Assembly: GCF_900104895.1 (NCBI RefSeq)
Contig: NZ_LT629742.1
Location: 1 to 64,000 of the forward strand
Direction: 5' to 3'
Length of the DNA: 64,000 nucleotides
From: Microterricola viridarii
GTDB lineage: Bacteria; Actinomycetota; Actinomycetes; Actinomycetales; Microbacteriaceae
The notes below the pieces were generated by a model. The model saw nothing but the letters and a program-made list of their open reading frames with translations, did no database searches and had not been told where the DNA came from. The position numbers and the translations under genes were made by a program. Below, piece by piece: positions 51,684 through 60,183 of the stretch (positions within the stretch are counted from its first letter, which is position 1; each line of letters opens with the position of its first letter).

Positions 51684-53165
51684 TTAGGAGGCGGGGATCA
51701 GAGTGTACTTGGTGGAGAGGTACTCGTGGATGCCCTCGAGGCCGCCCTCTCGCCCGAGCCCGGACTGCTTGACGCCGCCGAAGGGTGCCGCGGCGTTGGA
51801 GACAAGGCCAGTGTTGAGCCCCATCATGCCGGTGTCAAGCTTTTCGATCATTCGGTGGCCGCGGGCCAGCTCCTCGGTGAACACGTAGCTGATCAGACCG
51901 TACTCGGTGGAGTTGGCCAGGCGCACGGCCTCGTCCTCGGTGGAGAAGGTCACGATGCCGACGACCGGGCCGAAGATCTCCTCGCGCAGGATGTCGCTGC
52001 CGGGCTGCACGTCGGCGAGGACGGTCGGCTCGTAGAACGATCCGGCACCCTCCGGGCGCTTGCCGCCGGCCAGCAGCTCTGCGCCACGCTCGATGGCGTC
52101 CTGCACGAGGGCGTCGGTGTCGGAGACGGCCTTCTCGCTCACGAGCGGGCCGATGTTCACCCCGTCCTCGGTGCCGCGGCCCAGGGTGAGCCCGCGCACG
52201 CGCTCGGCGACACGGGCGGCGAACTCGCTCGCGATGGACTCGTGCACGATGAACCGGTTGGCCGCGGTGCAGGCCTGGCCGATGTTGCGGAACTTCGCCA
52301 GCATGGCGCCCTCGACGGCCTTGTCCAGGTCGGCATCCTCGAACACCACGAACGGCGCGTTGCCGCCGAGCTCCATCGAGGTGCGTAGCACGCCCTGGGC
52401 CGCCTCGCGGATGAGGGCCTGGCCGACGCCCGTCGAGCCGGTGAAGCTGAGCTTGCGCAGCCGCGGGTCGGCGATGATCGGGCTGGAGACGGCGCCGGAA
52501 GTCGAGGTGGTGATGACGTTGACGACACCGGCCGGGACGCCGGCGTCCTCGAGCAGCTGTGCGAAGAAGAGCGTGGTCAGCGGGGTGAGCGTGGCCGGCT
52601 TGATGACGACCGTGCAGCCGGCGGCCAGCGCCGGGGCGATCTTGCGGGTGGCCATGGCGAGCGGGAAGTTCCACGGGGTGATCAGGAAGCAGGGTCCGAC
52701 CGGGCGCTGCGAGATGACCATGTGGCCGGTGCCCTCGGGGTTCTGGCCGTAGCGGCCGCTGATGCGCGGGGCCTCCTCGCTGAACCAGCGCAGGAACTCG
52801 CCGCCGTAGGCGACCTCCCCGCGGGCCTCGGCGATCGGCTTGCCCATCTCCATGGTCATCAGCAGCGCGAACTCCTCCTTGCGCTCCTGCAGCAGGTCGA
52901 AGGCGCGGCGCAGGATCTCGCCGCGCGCACGCGGAGCGGTGGCGGCCCAGGCGTCCTGCGCGGCGACGGCCGCGTCCAGGGCCCGGATGCCGTCGGCGGC
53001 GTCCGCGTTGGCAATCGTCTTGATGACCTCGCCGGTGGCCGGGTCGGTCACGTCGATCGGCGCGCCGGCGCCGTCCTGCCAGGTGCCGTTGATGTACAGG
53101 CCGCTGGGGACGCGAGCGAGCAGGTCGGCCTCGTGCGGGGCCAGGGTGGCGGTTGCTGCGGTCAT
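51684..53165 (-). CDS. gabD: Succinate-semialdehyde dehydrogenase
   Basis: This 493-residue aldehyde dehydrogenase has the cofactor site TPWNFPLAMATRKIAPALAAG, the general base in MELGGNAPF and the catalytic Cys in NIGQACTAANRF. It oxidises succinate semialdehyde to succinate; it may also handle 4-aminobutanal. It lies between gabT and putrescine oxidase on one strand, 75 bases ahead of the latter. The 314-base gap before gabT holds a tandem repeat. Confidence 0.92.
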   Translation of the reverse strand: MTAATATLAPHEADLLARVPSGLYINGTWQDGAGAPIDVTDPATGEVIKTIANADAADGIRALDAAVAAQDAWAATAPRARGEILRRAFDLLQERKEEFALLMTMEMGKPIAEARGEVAYGGEFLRWFSEEAPRISGRYGQNPEGTGHMVISQRPVGPCFLITPWNFPLAMATRKIAPALAAGCTVVIKPATLTPLTTLFFAQLLEDAGVPAGVVNVITTSTSGAVSSPIIADPRLRKLSFTGSTGVGQALIREAAQGVLRTSMELGGNAPFVVFEDADLDKAVEGAMLAKFRNIGQACTAANRFIVHESIASEFAARVAERVRGLTLGRGTEDGVNIGPLVSEKAVSDTDALVQDAIERGAELLAGGKRPEGAGSFYEPTVLADVQPGSDILREEIFGPVVGIVTFSTEDEAVRLANSTEYGLISYVFTEELARGHRMIEKLDTGMMGLNTGLVSNAAAPFGGVKQSGLGREGGLEGIHEYLSTKYTLIPAS

Positions 53166-53277
53166 GCTGTTGCTCCGATCGAATGGTGCTGCGTGTCAGA
53201 TGATTCAGAAGTGTGGGGTGCCCGCCGGGTGAGCCGGTCGAAGCCACGCCCCCGGGTCTCGATACGGCCCTGGCGGG

Positions 53278-53405
53278 CCTACTCGACCAGCGGGTTTGAG
53301 GCGGGCGGGCCTACTCGACCAGCGGGTTTGAGGCGGGCAGGCCCACTCGACCAGCGGGTTTGAGGCGGGCGGGCCCACTCGACCAACGGGTTTGAGGCGG
53401 GCCGC
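53278..53405. repeat. 32-bp tandem repeat, four copies
   Basis: Units begin at 53278, 53310, 53342 and 53374 with CCTACTCGACCAGCGGGTTT and close variants, ending GAGGCGGGCGGG. The gap 53166-53479 has no other feature except GGTCTCGATACG just ahead. The array seems an expansion of the short element also seen at 14466. Confidence 0.85.
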
Positions 53406-53479
53406 CCACCGAGCGGGAGGGACGTAACCGGGGGGCCGCGCAACCGGCAGAAGTGCGGCGCCCCCGGAGGCAGGGACCG

Positions 53480-54856
53480 CTAGTTGGCGGCGAGTGCGTC
53501 GAGGACGACCTGCAGGCCCTCGCGCAGCAGCTCGTCGCCGATGGCGAGCGGGGGCAGGAAGCGGATGACGTTGCCGTAGGTTCCGCAGGTGAGCACGATC
53601 ACGCCGAGGGCGTGGGTGGCCGCCGCGACCCGGGCGGTCAGGGCGGCGTCGGGCTCGCCCGTCGCGGCATCCACCAGCTCGATCGCCATCATGGCGCCGA
53701 GGCCGCGCACCTCGCCGATACGGGCGTCGGTGGCCTGTGCGGCGCCGAACACCTCGCGGACGATTGCGCCGATCTCGACCGCGCGCTCGAGGAGGCCGTC
53801 CTCTTCGTAGGTCTCGATGGTGGCGAGGGCCGCGGCGCAGGCGAGCGGGTTTCCACCGTAGGTGCCGCCGAGTCCGCCGATCTGCGGGGCGTCCATGATC
53901 TCGGCGCGACCGGTGACGGCCGAGAGCGGCAGGCCGCCCGCGATGCCCTTGGCGGTGACGACGAGGTCGGGCACGATGCCGAACTGCTCGCTGGCGAACA
54001 TGGTGCCGGTGCGGGCGAAGCCGGTCTGCACCTCGTCGGCGATGAAGACGACGCCGTTGGCGGTGCACCAGTCGACGATGGCGTTCATGAAGCCGTCGGC
54101 GGGGACGATGAAGCCGCCCTCGCCCTGGATGGGCTCGATCATGACGGCGGCGAGGTTGCCCGCGCCGACCTGCTTCTCGATCTGGGTGATGGTGAGCTTG
54201 GCCGCCTCGGCACCGCTCAGGCCACCGTCGCGCAGCGGGTAGCTCGTGGGCACCCGGTAGACCTCGGGTGCGAAGGGGCCGAAGCCGTTCTTGTACGGCT
54301 GGTTCTTGGCGGTGAGCGCCATGGTGAGGTTGGTGCGGCCGTGGTAGGCGTGGTCGAAGACGACGACGCCCTGCTTGCCGGTGTAGTGGCGGGCGATCTT
54401 GACGGCGTTCTCCACGGCCTCTGCGCCGGAGTTGAAGAGGGCGCTGCGCTTCTCGTGGTCGCCGGGGGTGAGCCGGTTGAGGGCCTCGGCGACCTCGACG
54501 TAGGAGTCGTAGGGCGCAACGGTGAAGCAGGTGTGGGTGAACTGTTCGAGCTGCGCGGCCACGGCGGCGACAACCCGGGGGGCGCTGTTGCCCACGCCGG
54601 TGACGGCGATGCCACTGCCGAGGTCGATGAGCGAGTTGCCGTCGACGTCAACGAGCACGCCGCCGCCGGCGGCAACGGTGAACACGGGAATGGTCGAGCC
54701 GACCGAGGCAGAGACTGCCTGCGCCTTGCGGGCGAGGAGCTCCTGGGACTTCGGTCCAGGAATAGCTGTGACGAGCGTGCGCTGCTGTGGCAGTGACGGC
54801 CCGCCCACGGGCGCTGCGGTGGTGGAGACGGTAACCGCTGATTCGGTGAGTGTCAT
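53480..54856 (-). CDS. gabT: 4-aminobutyrate aminotransferase
   Basis: This 458-residue class-III aminotransferase has the PLP pocket NSGAEAVENAVKIAR, DHAYHGRTNLTMALTAK, EPIQGEGGFIVP and FIADEVQTGFARTG. The PLP lysine is in VVTAKGIAGGLPLSAVTG. It moves the amino group of GABA to 2-oxoglutarate, giving succinate semialdehyde for gabD. The start at 54856 follows CAGGAG. It is the first gene of the operon and diverges from the PucR-family regulator. Confidence 0.93.
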   Translation of the reverse strand: MTLTESAVTVSTTAAPVGGPSLPQQRTLVTAIPGPKSQELLARKAQAVSASVGSTIPVFTVAAGGGVLVDVDGNSLIDLGSGIAVTGVGNSAPRVVAAVAAQLEQFTHTCFTVAPYDSYVEVAEALNRLTPGDHEKRSALFNSGAEAVENAVKIARHYTGKQGVVVFDHAYHGRTNLTMALTAKNQPYKNGFGPFAPEVYRVPTSYPLRDGGLSGAEAAKLTITQIEKQVGAGNLAAVMIEPIQGEGGFIVPADGFMNAIVDWCTANGVVFIADEVQTGFARTGTMFASEQFGIVPDLVVTAKGIAGGLPLSAVTGRAEIMDAPQIGGLGGTYGGNPLACAAALATIETYEEDGLLERAVEIGAIVREVFGAAQATDARIGEVRGLGAMMAIELVDAATGEPDAALTARVAAATHALGVIVLTCGTYGNVIRFLPPLAIGDELLREGLQVVLDALAAN

Positions 54857-55001
54857 TGCTACTCCTGAGTTGTTCGTGCGGCTCGTGGCCGCAGTGCCGA
54901 TGGGCAATCGTAAGCTCCGGGCGCAGCGCGGCGGCACCGCCGCGACGTATAGTTGGGGCACACAATTTCGCCACACTGTATAGGCGATCTCGGACCGACG
55001 G
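54857..55001. promoter_or_regulatory. Divergent promoter region gabT / PucR regulator
   Basis: TATAGT near 54947 and TATAGG near 54979 are possible -10 elements on either side of CACACAATTTCGCCACACTG, a stretch containing the imperfect repeat CACAC...CACAC. A PucR-type activator site is expected here. No terminator-like structure is seen. Confidence 0.45.
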
Positions 55002-56558
55002 ATGACGATGCTCCCCACCCTGCGCAGCCTGACCACCAACCGCGAGCTCGCCCTGCAGTTGCTGACCCCGGAGGAGGCCCTGCCGGCCGGCGCGTTGGAC
55101 GCCCCGATCGCCTGGGTGCACAGCTCCGACCTCGCCGACCCGACCCCGTTCCTCTCCCCCGGGCAGGTGCTGTTGACCACGGGCACCCAGTTCGGCGGGC
55201 AGGACGACGACGAGCTGATCGGCGCCTACGTGGAGCGCCTGAGCGCGGCGGGCATCAGCGGGCTCGGCTTCGGCACCGAGGTGGTGCGCGCCGGCACCCC
55301 CGACGCCCTCGTCGAGGCCTGCCGGCTGGCGGGCCTGCCCGCATTCGAGGTGCCCTACAGAACCCCGTTCATCGCCGTGGCCCGCGCCGCCGCCGATATG
55401 GCCGCAGAGGAGCGCTTCGCCCGGCGCAGCTGGACGCTCGCGGCCCACCGCGCCATCGCGCTGGCCGCGCTGCGCCCGGACGGCCTGAGCGCCTCGCTGC
55501 ATGAGCTCTCGCTCCAGCTCGACCGCTGGGTGGCGCTGTTCGACGCGAACGGCGGGCTCGATCGGGTGTTCCCCGCCGAGGCGGCCGCCGCGGCATCCGC
55601 GGCAGAGGACGAGGCGACCCGGCTGCTTCGGCGCGGCAACCGGGCCAGCAGCAGCCTGGCGGCCGGCGGGGAGACCGTCTCGCTGCAGACGCTCGGCCGC
55701 CGGGACCGGCTGCGCGGGGTGCTCGCCATCGGCGGCAGCAGCGAGCTCGACGCGGCCGGCAACGAGGTTGTCACCGCCGTGATCGCGCTGGCCGGGCTCT
55801 CGCTCGAGCAGGGCCACACGCTGGACCGGGCCCAGAGCAGCCTGCGCTCGGCGGTGCTGGCCGCGTGGCGACGGGGCGACGTGGAGTTGGCCCAGAGCGT
55901 GAGCCGAGAGATGTGGGGCGAGCTGCCGGAGAGCCCCGTGTGCATCGCCCTGCTCGACGCCCCGGCCGAGAAGCTGCACTCCGTCACCGAGTATCTGGAG
56001 GCGCGGGTGGCCGAGCAGCCGGGCGCCCTCTTCTTCGCCGCGGACCCGTCTGCCGGCGAGGACCGGATCGCCCTGGTGCTGGGCCAGAAGTCGCTGCCCC
56101 TGCTCGACGCGGTGGCCGCGAACTTCGCCGTGCACATCGGCGTCAGCGAGCCCCGCGGCGCGTCAGAGCTGGCAGGCGGCCTCACCCAGGCCGAGCAGGC
56201 CCTGGCCAGAGCACAGGACGGCGGGCCGGGGGTGAGCGCCTTCAGCGAGCTCGCCCAGGAGGGGGTGCTGGCCTACCTCAGCACGACGGATGCCCGCGAG
56301 ATCGGTCGCGCGACGCTGCAGCCGCTGCGCGCACACGACGAGGCCGCAGGCAGCGAGCTGCTGCACACGCTGCGGGTCTGGCTGGAGCAGAACGGCCAGT
56401 TCGATGCGAGCGCCGGCCTGCTCGGCGTGCACCGGCACACGGTGCGCGCGCGGATCGGGCTGGCCGAGCGGCTGCTCGGGCGCGATCTCAGCACGTTCCG
56501 GGGCCGCGCCGAGATCTGGGCTGCGCTGCTCGTGGCCGGCGATGAGCCGCCGGCCTAG
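55002..56558 (+). CDS. PucR-family transcriptional regulator of GABA use
   Basis: This encodes 518 residues. The N-terminal PucR domain (about 1-125: LLTPEEALPAGALDAPIAWV and PGQVLLTTGTQF) senses the substrate. A GGDEF-like middle domain follows, and the C-terminal HTH_30 domain reads LRVWLEQNGQFDASAGLLGV HRHTVRARI. Corynebacterium glutamicum has a PucR-type GabR that activates gabTDP in the same divergent arrangement, so a similar role is likely. The start is fixed by position; GGAC precedes it only weakly. Confidence 0.85.
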   Translation: MTMLPTLRSLTTNRELALQLLTPEEALPAGALDAPIAWVHSSDLADPTPFLSPGQVLLTTGTQFGGQDDDELIGAYVERLSAAGISGLGFGTEVVRAGTPDALVEACRLAGLPAFEVPYRTPFIAVARAAADMAAEERFARRSWTLAAHRAIALAALRPDGLSASLHELSLQLDRWVALFDANGGLDRVFPAEAAAAASAAEDEATRLLRRGNRASSSLAAGGETVSLQTLGRRDRLRGVLAIGGSSELDAAGNEVVTAVIALAGLSLEQGHTLDRAQSSLRSAVLAAWRRGDVELAQSVSREMWGELPESPVCIALLDAPAEKLHSVTEYLEARVAEQPGALFFAADPSAGEDRIALVLGQKSLPLLDAVAANFAVHIGVSEPRGASELAGGLTQAEQALARAQDGGPGVSAFSELAQEGVLAYLSTTDAREIGRATLQPLRAHDEAAGSELLHTLRVWLEQNGQFDASAGLLGVHRHTVRARIGLAERLLGRDLSTFRGRAEIWAALLVAGDEPPA

Positions 56559-56559
56559 C

Positions 56560-56592
56560 CCGCGGGCTGGCCGCGGGCTGGCCGCGGGCTAG
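56560..56592. repeat. 11-bp tandem repeat, three copies
   Basis: CCGCGGGCTGG occurs three times, just after the regulator's stop and before the convergent gene's stop. Confidence 0.75.
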
Positions 56593-56599
56593 GCCGCGG

Positions 56600-57805
56600 C
56601 TACGCGGCGGGCAGGCCGTCCGGTGCGGCCCGCGCGGCGGCGGCCGCCTCGGCTGCGGATTCGGCGACGGCAGCCTCGGCACGCGCGCGGTGCTCTGCGG
56701 CATCCGTTCGCCTCTCGTCGCTCGACGTGGCGGAGACGGTGCGGAGGAAGACGATGATCCAGCTGAAGATGAGCACGGCCGCCACCAGCTCAACCGCCGT
56801 CAGGTTGTAGTAGCCGGTCGCGAACAGCACCGCCGTGAACACGATCACGGCGAGGAACAGGTAGCCGAGCGACATGAACGTCTTCGGCAGCTGCGGCAGG
56901 AACCGGGGCAGGCCGGCGACGAGCACGGCGAATGCGACCACCATGCCCGTTGCCACCGTGTTGTGGATGAGGAAGAAGTCGTCGACGTGGAAGATGCCGA
57001 CGCAGGCGAGCGCGATGCCCATGACGACGAGGCCCCAGCGCACGAATCGCACGCCGCGCGGGATCGCCTCGCCCTCGCGGATCAGGCCGGCCGTTGCGTA
57101 GCGCGCAATCGTGGTGAGGATGACGCCGGCCACGATCAGGGTGAGGTTGAACGCCATGGCAGACACGTCATCCGTGATGCCCAGCGCGCTCAGGTTCATC
57201 CTCCACCAGTCGGGGTCGTTCGAGGTGAGCATGGCGGTGAGCGAGCCGACGACGAGGAACACCAGCAGCACCCCGGAGAGGCGCATGGCGTTCATGCCCG
57301 CAGCCGAGAGATAGCTGAAGTAGGCGCTGACGGCGGCCGCGGCGCCGGAGAGGATGAGCGCCGGGATGGTGAACACCTCGGCGCCCTGGAAGCTCTTCTC
57401 CAGCAGGTCGGCGATGCCCGTCCACATCAGCAGGAAGATCACGCCGTGGGCGAGCGCCAGTGCGGCCACATCGAGGAAGCGCGGCGCGCGATGGGTGGTG
57501 AACCCGACGAGGGGGCCGTCGACGCCGGTGATAACCGCGGGGCCCGCGCCGTCGTGGTGGTGCGCCGAGAGCACGCGACCGCCGACGAATGCGGCGAGCG
57601 CGACGGCCGCGCTCGCGATCGCGACGTACTCGCCGAGTGATCCGGGCCCGGCGATGTCCACCGGCTGCAGGCCCAGGACCGGCCACGCCAGCAGCGCGGC
57701 GATGAGGAAGGCGATGGCGCCAGCGGCGAGCGCGAGCGATTCGGTCGTGGCCTCTTTGGCGGCGAGCCGCACCCGCAGCTCATGCAGCTGGGCCAGTGCG
57801 CTCAT
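56600..57805 (-). CDS. Multi-helix membrane protein, DUF998-like
   Basis: This 401-residue protein has about ten helices. It contains VGFTTHRAPRFLDVAALALA and SALGITDDVSAMAFNLTLIV, the latter typical of DUF998-type proteins. The tail is Ala/Glu-rich (RARAEAAVAESAAEAAAAAR), perhaps a coiled coil. Function is unknown. It diverges from the flavoprotein at 57918. No known partner gene adjoins it. Confidence 0.75.
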   Translation of the reverse strand: MSALAQLHELRVRLAAKEATTESLALAAGAIAFLIAALLAWPVLGLQPVDIAGPGSLGEYVAIASAAVALAAFVGGRVLSAHHHDGAGPAVITGVDGPLVGFTTHRAPRFLDVAALALAHGVIFLLMWTGIADLLEKSFQGAEVFTIPALILSGAAAAVSAYFSYLSAAGMNAMRLSGVLLVFLVVGSLTAMLTSNDPDWWRMNLSALGITDDVSAMAFNLTLIVAGVILTTIARYATAGLIREGEAIPRGVRFVRWGLVVMGIALACVGIFHVDDFFLIHNTVATGMVVAFAVLVAGLPRFLPQLPKTFMSLGYLFLAVIVFTAVLFATGYYNLTAVELVAAVLIFSWIIVFLRTVSATSSDERRTDAAEHRARAEAAVAESAAEAAAAARAAPDGLPAA

Positions 57806-57917
57806 CGGTGTCCCCCATGCCGCGCACCGTGCTCCGGGCGGCTCTCGTCCGGTGCGGCAGCGCAGACTGTGAAATCATCATGGCGCAGCCAACTGCCCAG
57901 TGTCGAGAGGTCGCACC

Positions 57918-59288
57918 ATGCCTGCCGCAACACCCGCCCCCGTCGTTCTCGCCCTCGCCGCTGCGCTCGGCTCCTCGGTCGTGACGGATGCCGCGGCCCT
58001 CCGCGACGCGCAGGCCGACAAGTCGGGGCACCGCTCGGCGGTGCCGCCGCTGGCCGTCGTCGCCGCCCGCACCGTCGCAGAGGTGCAGCAGACGCTCCGC
58101 ATCGCGAGCGCCCACGGCACCCCCGTCGTAACCCGCGGCGCCGGCACCGGCCTGGCCGGCGGCGCGATCGGCTCCGCCGGCGAGATCGTGCTGTCGACGC
58201 TGGCGATGGACCGGCTGCTCGAGGTGAACGCCGCGGACGAGCTCGCCGTCGTCGAGCCCGGCATCATCAACGCGGCCCTGAACGAGCAACTGGCCCCGCA
58301 CGGACTCTGGTTCACCCCCGACCCGGCCAGCCGCGCCATCTCCACCGTCGGCGGCAACATCGCCACCAACGCGGGAGGGCTGCTCTGCGCCAAGTACGGC
58401 GTCACCCGCGACTCGGTGCTCGGCCTCACGGTCGTCCTGGCCGACGGGCGCCTGCTCGAGCTCGGCCACCGCAGCGTCAAGGGGGTCACCGGCCTCGACC
58501 TCACCGCGCTCATGGTCGGCTCGGAGGGCACGCTCGGCGTCATCGTCGAGGCGACCGTGCGGCTGCGCCGCCTGGTGCCCGGCATCACGCCGACGATCGG
58601 GGCGTACTTCGCCGATGTGCGCGCGGCGGCCGCCGCCTCTGCGGCGGTGACCGCGGCCGGCATCCGCCCCGCCGTGATGGAGCTCGTCGACGCGGCCAGC
58701 CTCGACGCGATCGGCGCGCTGCTCGGGCTGCCGCTGCGGGAACGGGGCGCCGCCTACCTGCTCGTGCAGACCGACGGCGCGGCGGCAGAGGCGGAGGCCG
58801 CCCAGCTGCTGGCGTTGCTCGCGGCGGCGGGCGGCACGGCCGAGTTGACGACGGATGCCGCGGAGGCCGCGCGCCTGCTCGAGGTGCGCCGCGCGATGCA
58901 CCCGGCGATGGAGCGGCTCGGCACCACCCTGATCGAGGACGTCGCCGTTCCGCGCAGCGCATTGCCGGCGATGTTCGACGCGATCGCCGCGATCGAGCGG
59001 AAGTACGGCATGGTCATCCCGACCATCGCGCACGCCGGCGACGGCAACCTGCACCCGAACTTCGTGTTCGAGGGGCCGGACGTGCCCGAGCACGTCTGGC
59101 AGGCGGCCGACGAGATGTTCCAGGCGGCGATCGCGCTCGGCGGCACACTCACCGGCGAGCATGGCATCGGCCTGTTGAAGCGCCGCTGGCTGCGCGGCGA
59201 GCTCGGCGACGAGCAGTTCGAGCTGCAGCAGCAGATCAAGCGGGTGTTCGACCCGGCCGGCATCCTGAACCCCGGCAAGGTGTTCTAG
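57918..59288 (+). CDS. GlcD-like FAD-linked oxidoreductase
   Basis: This 456-residue protein of the vanillyl-alcohol-oxidase FAD family is close to D-lactate/glycolate dehydrogenases. The FAD-binding domain has TRGAGTGLAGGAIGSAGEIV, TVGGNIATNAGGLLCAKYG and DLTALMVGSEGTLGVI. The C-terminal cap has AHAGDGNLHPNF and GEHGIGLLKRRWL, where the His binds substrate. It oxidises a D-2-hydroxy acid to the keto acid. The ATG at 57918 is preferred over GTG 57900 because GAGAGG lies 8 bases upstream of it. Confidence 0.92.
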   Translation: MPAATPAPVVLALAAALGSSVVTDAAALRDAQADKSGHRSAVPPLAVVAARTVAEVQQTLRIASAHGTPVVTRGAGTGLAGGAIGSAGEIVLSTLAMDRLLEVNAADELAVVEPGIINAALNEQLAPHGLWFTPDPASRAISTVGGNIATNAGGLLCAKYGVTRDSVLGLTVVLADGRLLELGHRSVKGVTGLDLTALMVGSEGTLGVIVEATVRLRRLVPGITPTIGAYFADVRAAAAASAAVTAAGIRPAVMELVDAASLDAIGALLGLPLRERGAAYLLVQTDGAAAEAEAAQLLALLAAAGGTAELTTDAAEAARLLEVRRAMHPAMERLGTTLIEDVAVPRSALPAMFDAIAAIERKYGMVIPTIAHAGDGNLHPNFVFEGPDVPEHVWQAADEMFQAAIALGGTLTGEHGIGLLKRRWLRGELGDEQFELQQQIKRVFDPAGILNPGKVF

Positions 59289-59303
59289 GGCGCCCAACCG
59301 CCC

Positions 59304-59336
59304 GTTGGCTCGAGGGAGCCCGCGACCGAAGCCAGC
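59304..59336 (-). repeat. Dispersed hairpin repeat, copy 5
   Basis: GTTGGCTCGAGGGAGC and CGACCGAAGCCAGC, reverse orientation, 16 bases after the flavoprotein stop. The next gene is on the same strand. Confidence 0.75.
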
Positions 59337-59354
59337 CGCCGCAGCATGCAGGCG

Positions 59355-59360
59355 TAGGCT
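59355..59360 (+). promoter_or_regulatory. -10 element TAGGCT for the esterase-kinase operon
   Basis: TAGGCT lies 29 bases before the esterase start, which has its own ribosome site (TGGAGG). Confidence 0.4.
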
Positions 59361-59388
59361 CAGTGCGGCGCACGACCTGGAGGCACGG

Positions 59389-60183
59389 ATGTTCAGCAGC
59401 TACACCGCAATCGGCGACAGCTTCACCGAGGGGATGGGCGACGAGCTGCCGGACGGCGCGGTGCGCGGCTGGGCGGACTTCGTCGCGATCGGCCTCTCGC
59501 AGGCCTCGGTCGCCGCCGGCGCCGGCCCGATCGGCTACGCCAACCTCGCCATCCGCGGCCGCAAGCTCGGCCCGCTGCTGGCCGAGCAGCTGCCGCCCGC
59601 GATCGCCATGAAGCCAGCCCTGCTCAGCCTGAACGGCGGCGGCAACGACATCATGCGCCCGAAGGTGCTCATCGACGACGTGGCGGAGCAGCTGGTGCAG
59701 GCGGCCAGGCAGGCGGCGGATGCCGGCATCCACGTGCTGCTGCTGAGCGGCGCGAACCCGGGCAAGCACCTGCCCATGGGCGCCGTGATGAACCGGCGCG
59801 GCGACGAGCTGGCCGAGGCCGTCACGAAGCGGTTCCCGATCGAGAACATGACCTACGTCGACAACTGGTCAGACCAGGAGCTCACCAGAATCGAGTACTG
59901 GTCCAGCGACAAGCTGCACCTGAACGCCCTCGGGCACGCCCGCGTCGCCGGCAACGTGCTGCGCGGGCTCGGCGTCGAGGTGCCGGCGGCGTGGGGCATC
60001 GACGAGGCGGCGATCTCGCGGGCGAACGCGCGCAACAACCTCGGCTACTACCGCGACTACGTCGTGCCGTGGATCGGCCGGCGGCTCACCGGGCGCTCCT
60101 CCGGCGACGGGCGCGCGCCGAAGCGGGCCAGCCTGCTGCCGGTCGAGGTCGAGGCCACGGGCGCCACCGGAACCGGCGCGTGA
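59389..60183 (+). CDS. GDSL-family esterase/lipase
   Basis: This 264-residue SGNH hydrolase has block I IGDSFTEGMG (nucleophile Ser in GDS), block III LNGGGND (oxyanion Asn) and block V SSDKLHLNALGHARVAGN (catalytic Asp and His). There is no signal peptide, so it is cytosolic. Substrates could be acetylated or otherwise acylated sugars or cofactors. Its stop overlaps the kinase start (GTGA), so the two are coupled and may act one after the other. Confidence 0.92.
   Translation: MFSSYTAIGDSFTEGMGDELPDGAVRGWADFVAIGLSQASVAAGAGPIGYANLAIRGRKLGPLLAEQLPPAIAMKPALLSLNGGGNDIMRPKVLIDDVAEQLVQAARQAADAGIHVLLLSGANPGKHLPMGAVMNRRGDELAEAVTKRFPIENMTYVDNWSDQELTRIEYWSSDKLHLNALGHARVAGNVLRGLGVEVPAAWGIDEAAISRANARNNLGYYRDYVVPWIGRRLTGRSSGDGRAPKRASLLPVEVEATGATGTGA

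Noticed and set aside
53278-53405. CRISPR array
   Set aside because: The 32-bp units are contiguous, without unique spacers, and no cas genes are present.
56560-56592. Terminator between the PucR-type regulator and the membrane protein
   Set aside because: CCGCGGGCTGG copies are direct repeats; stems from CCGCGG are short and no T-run follows.
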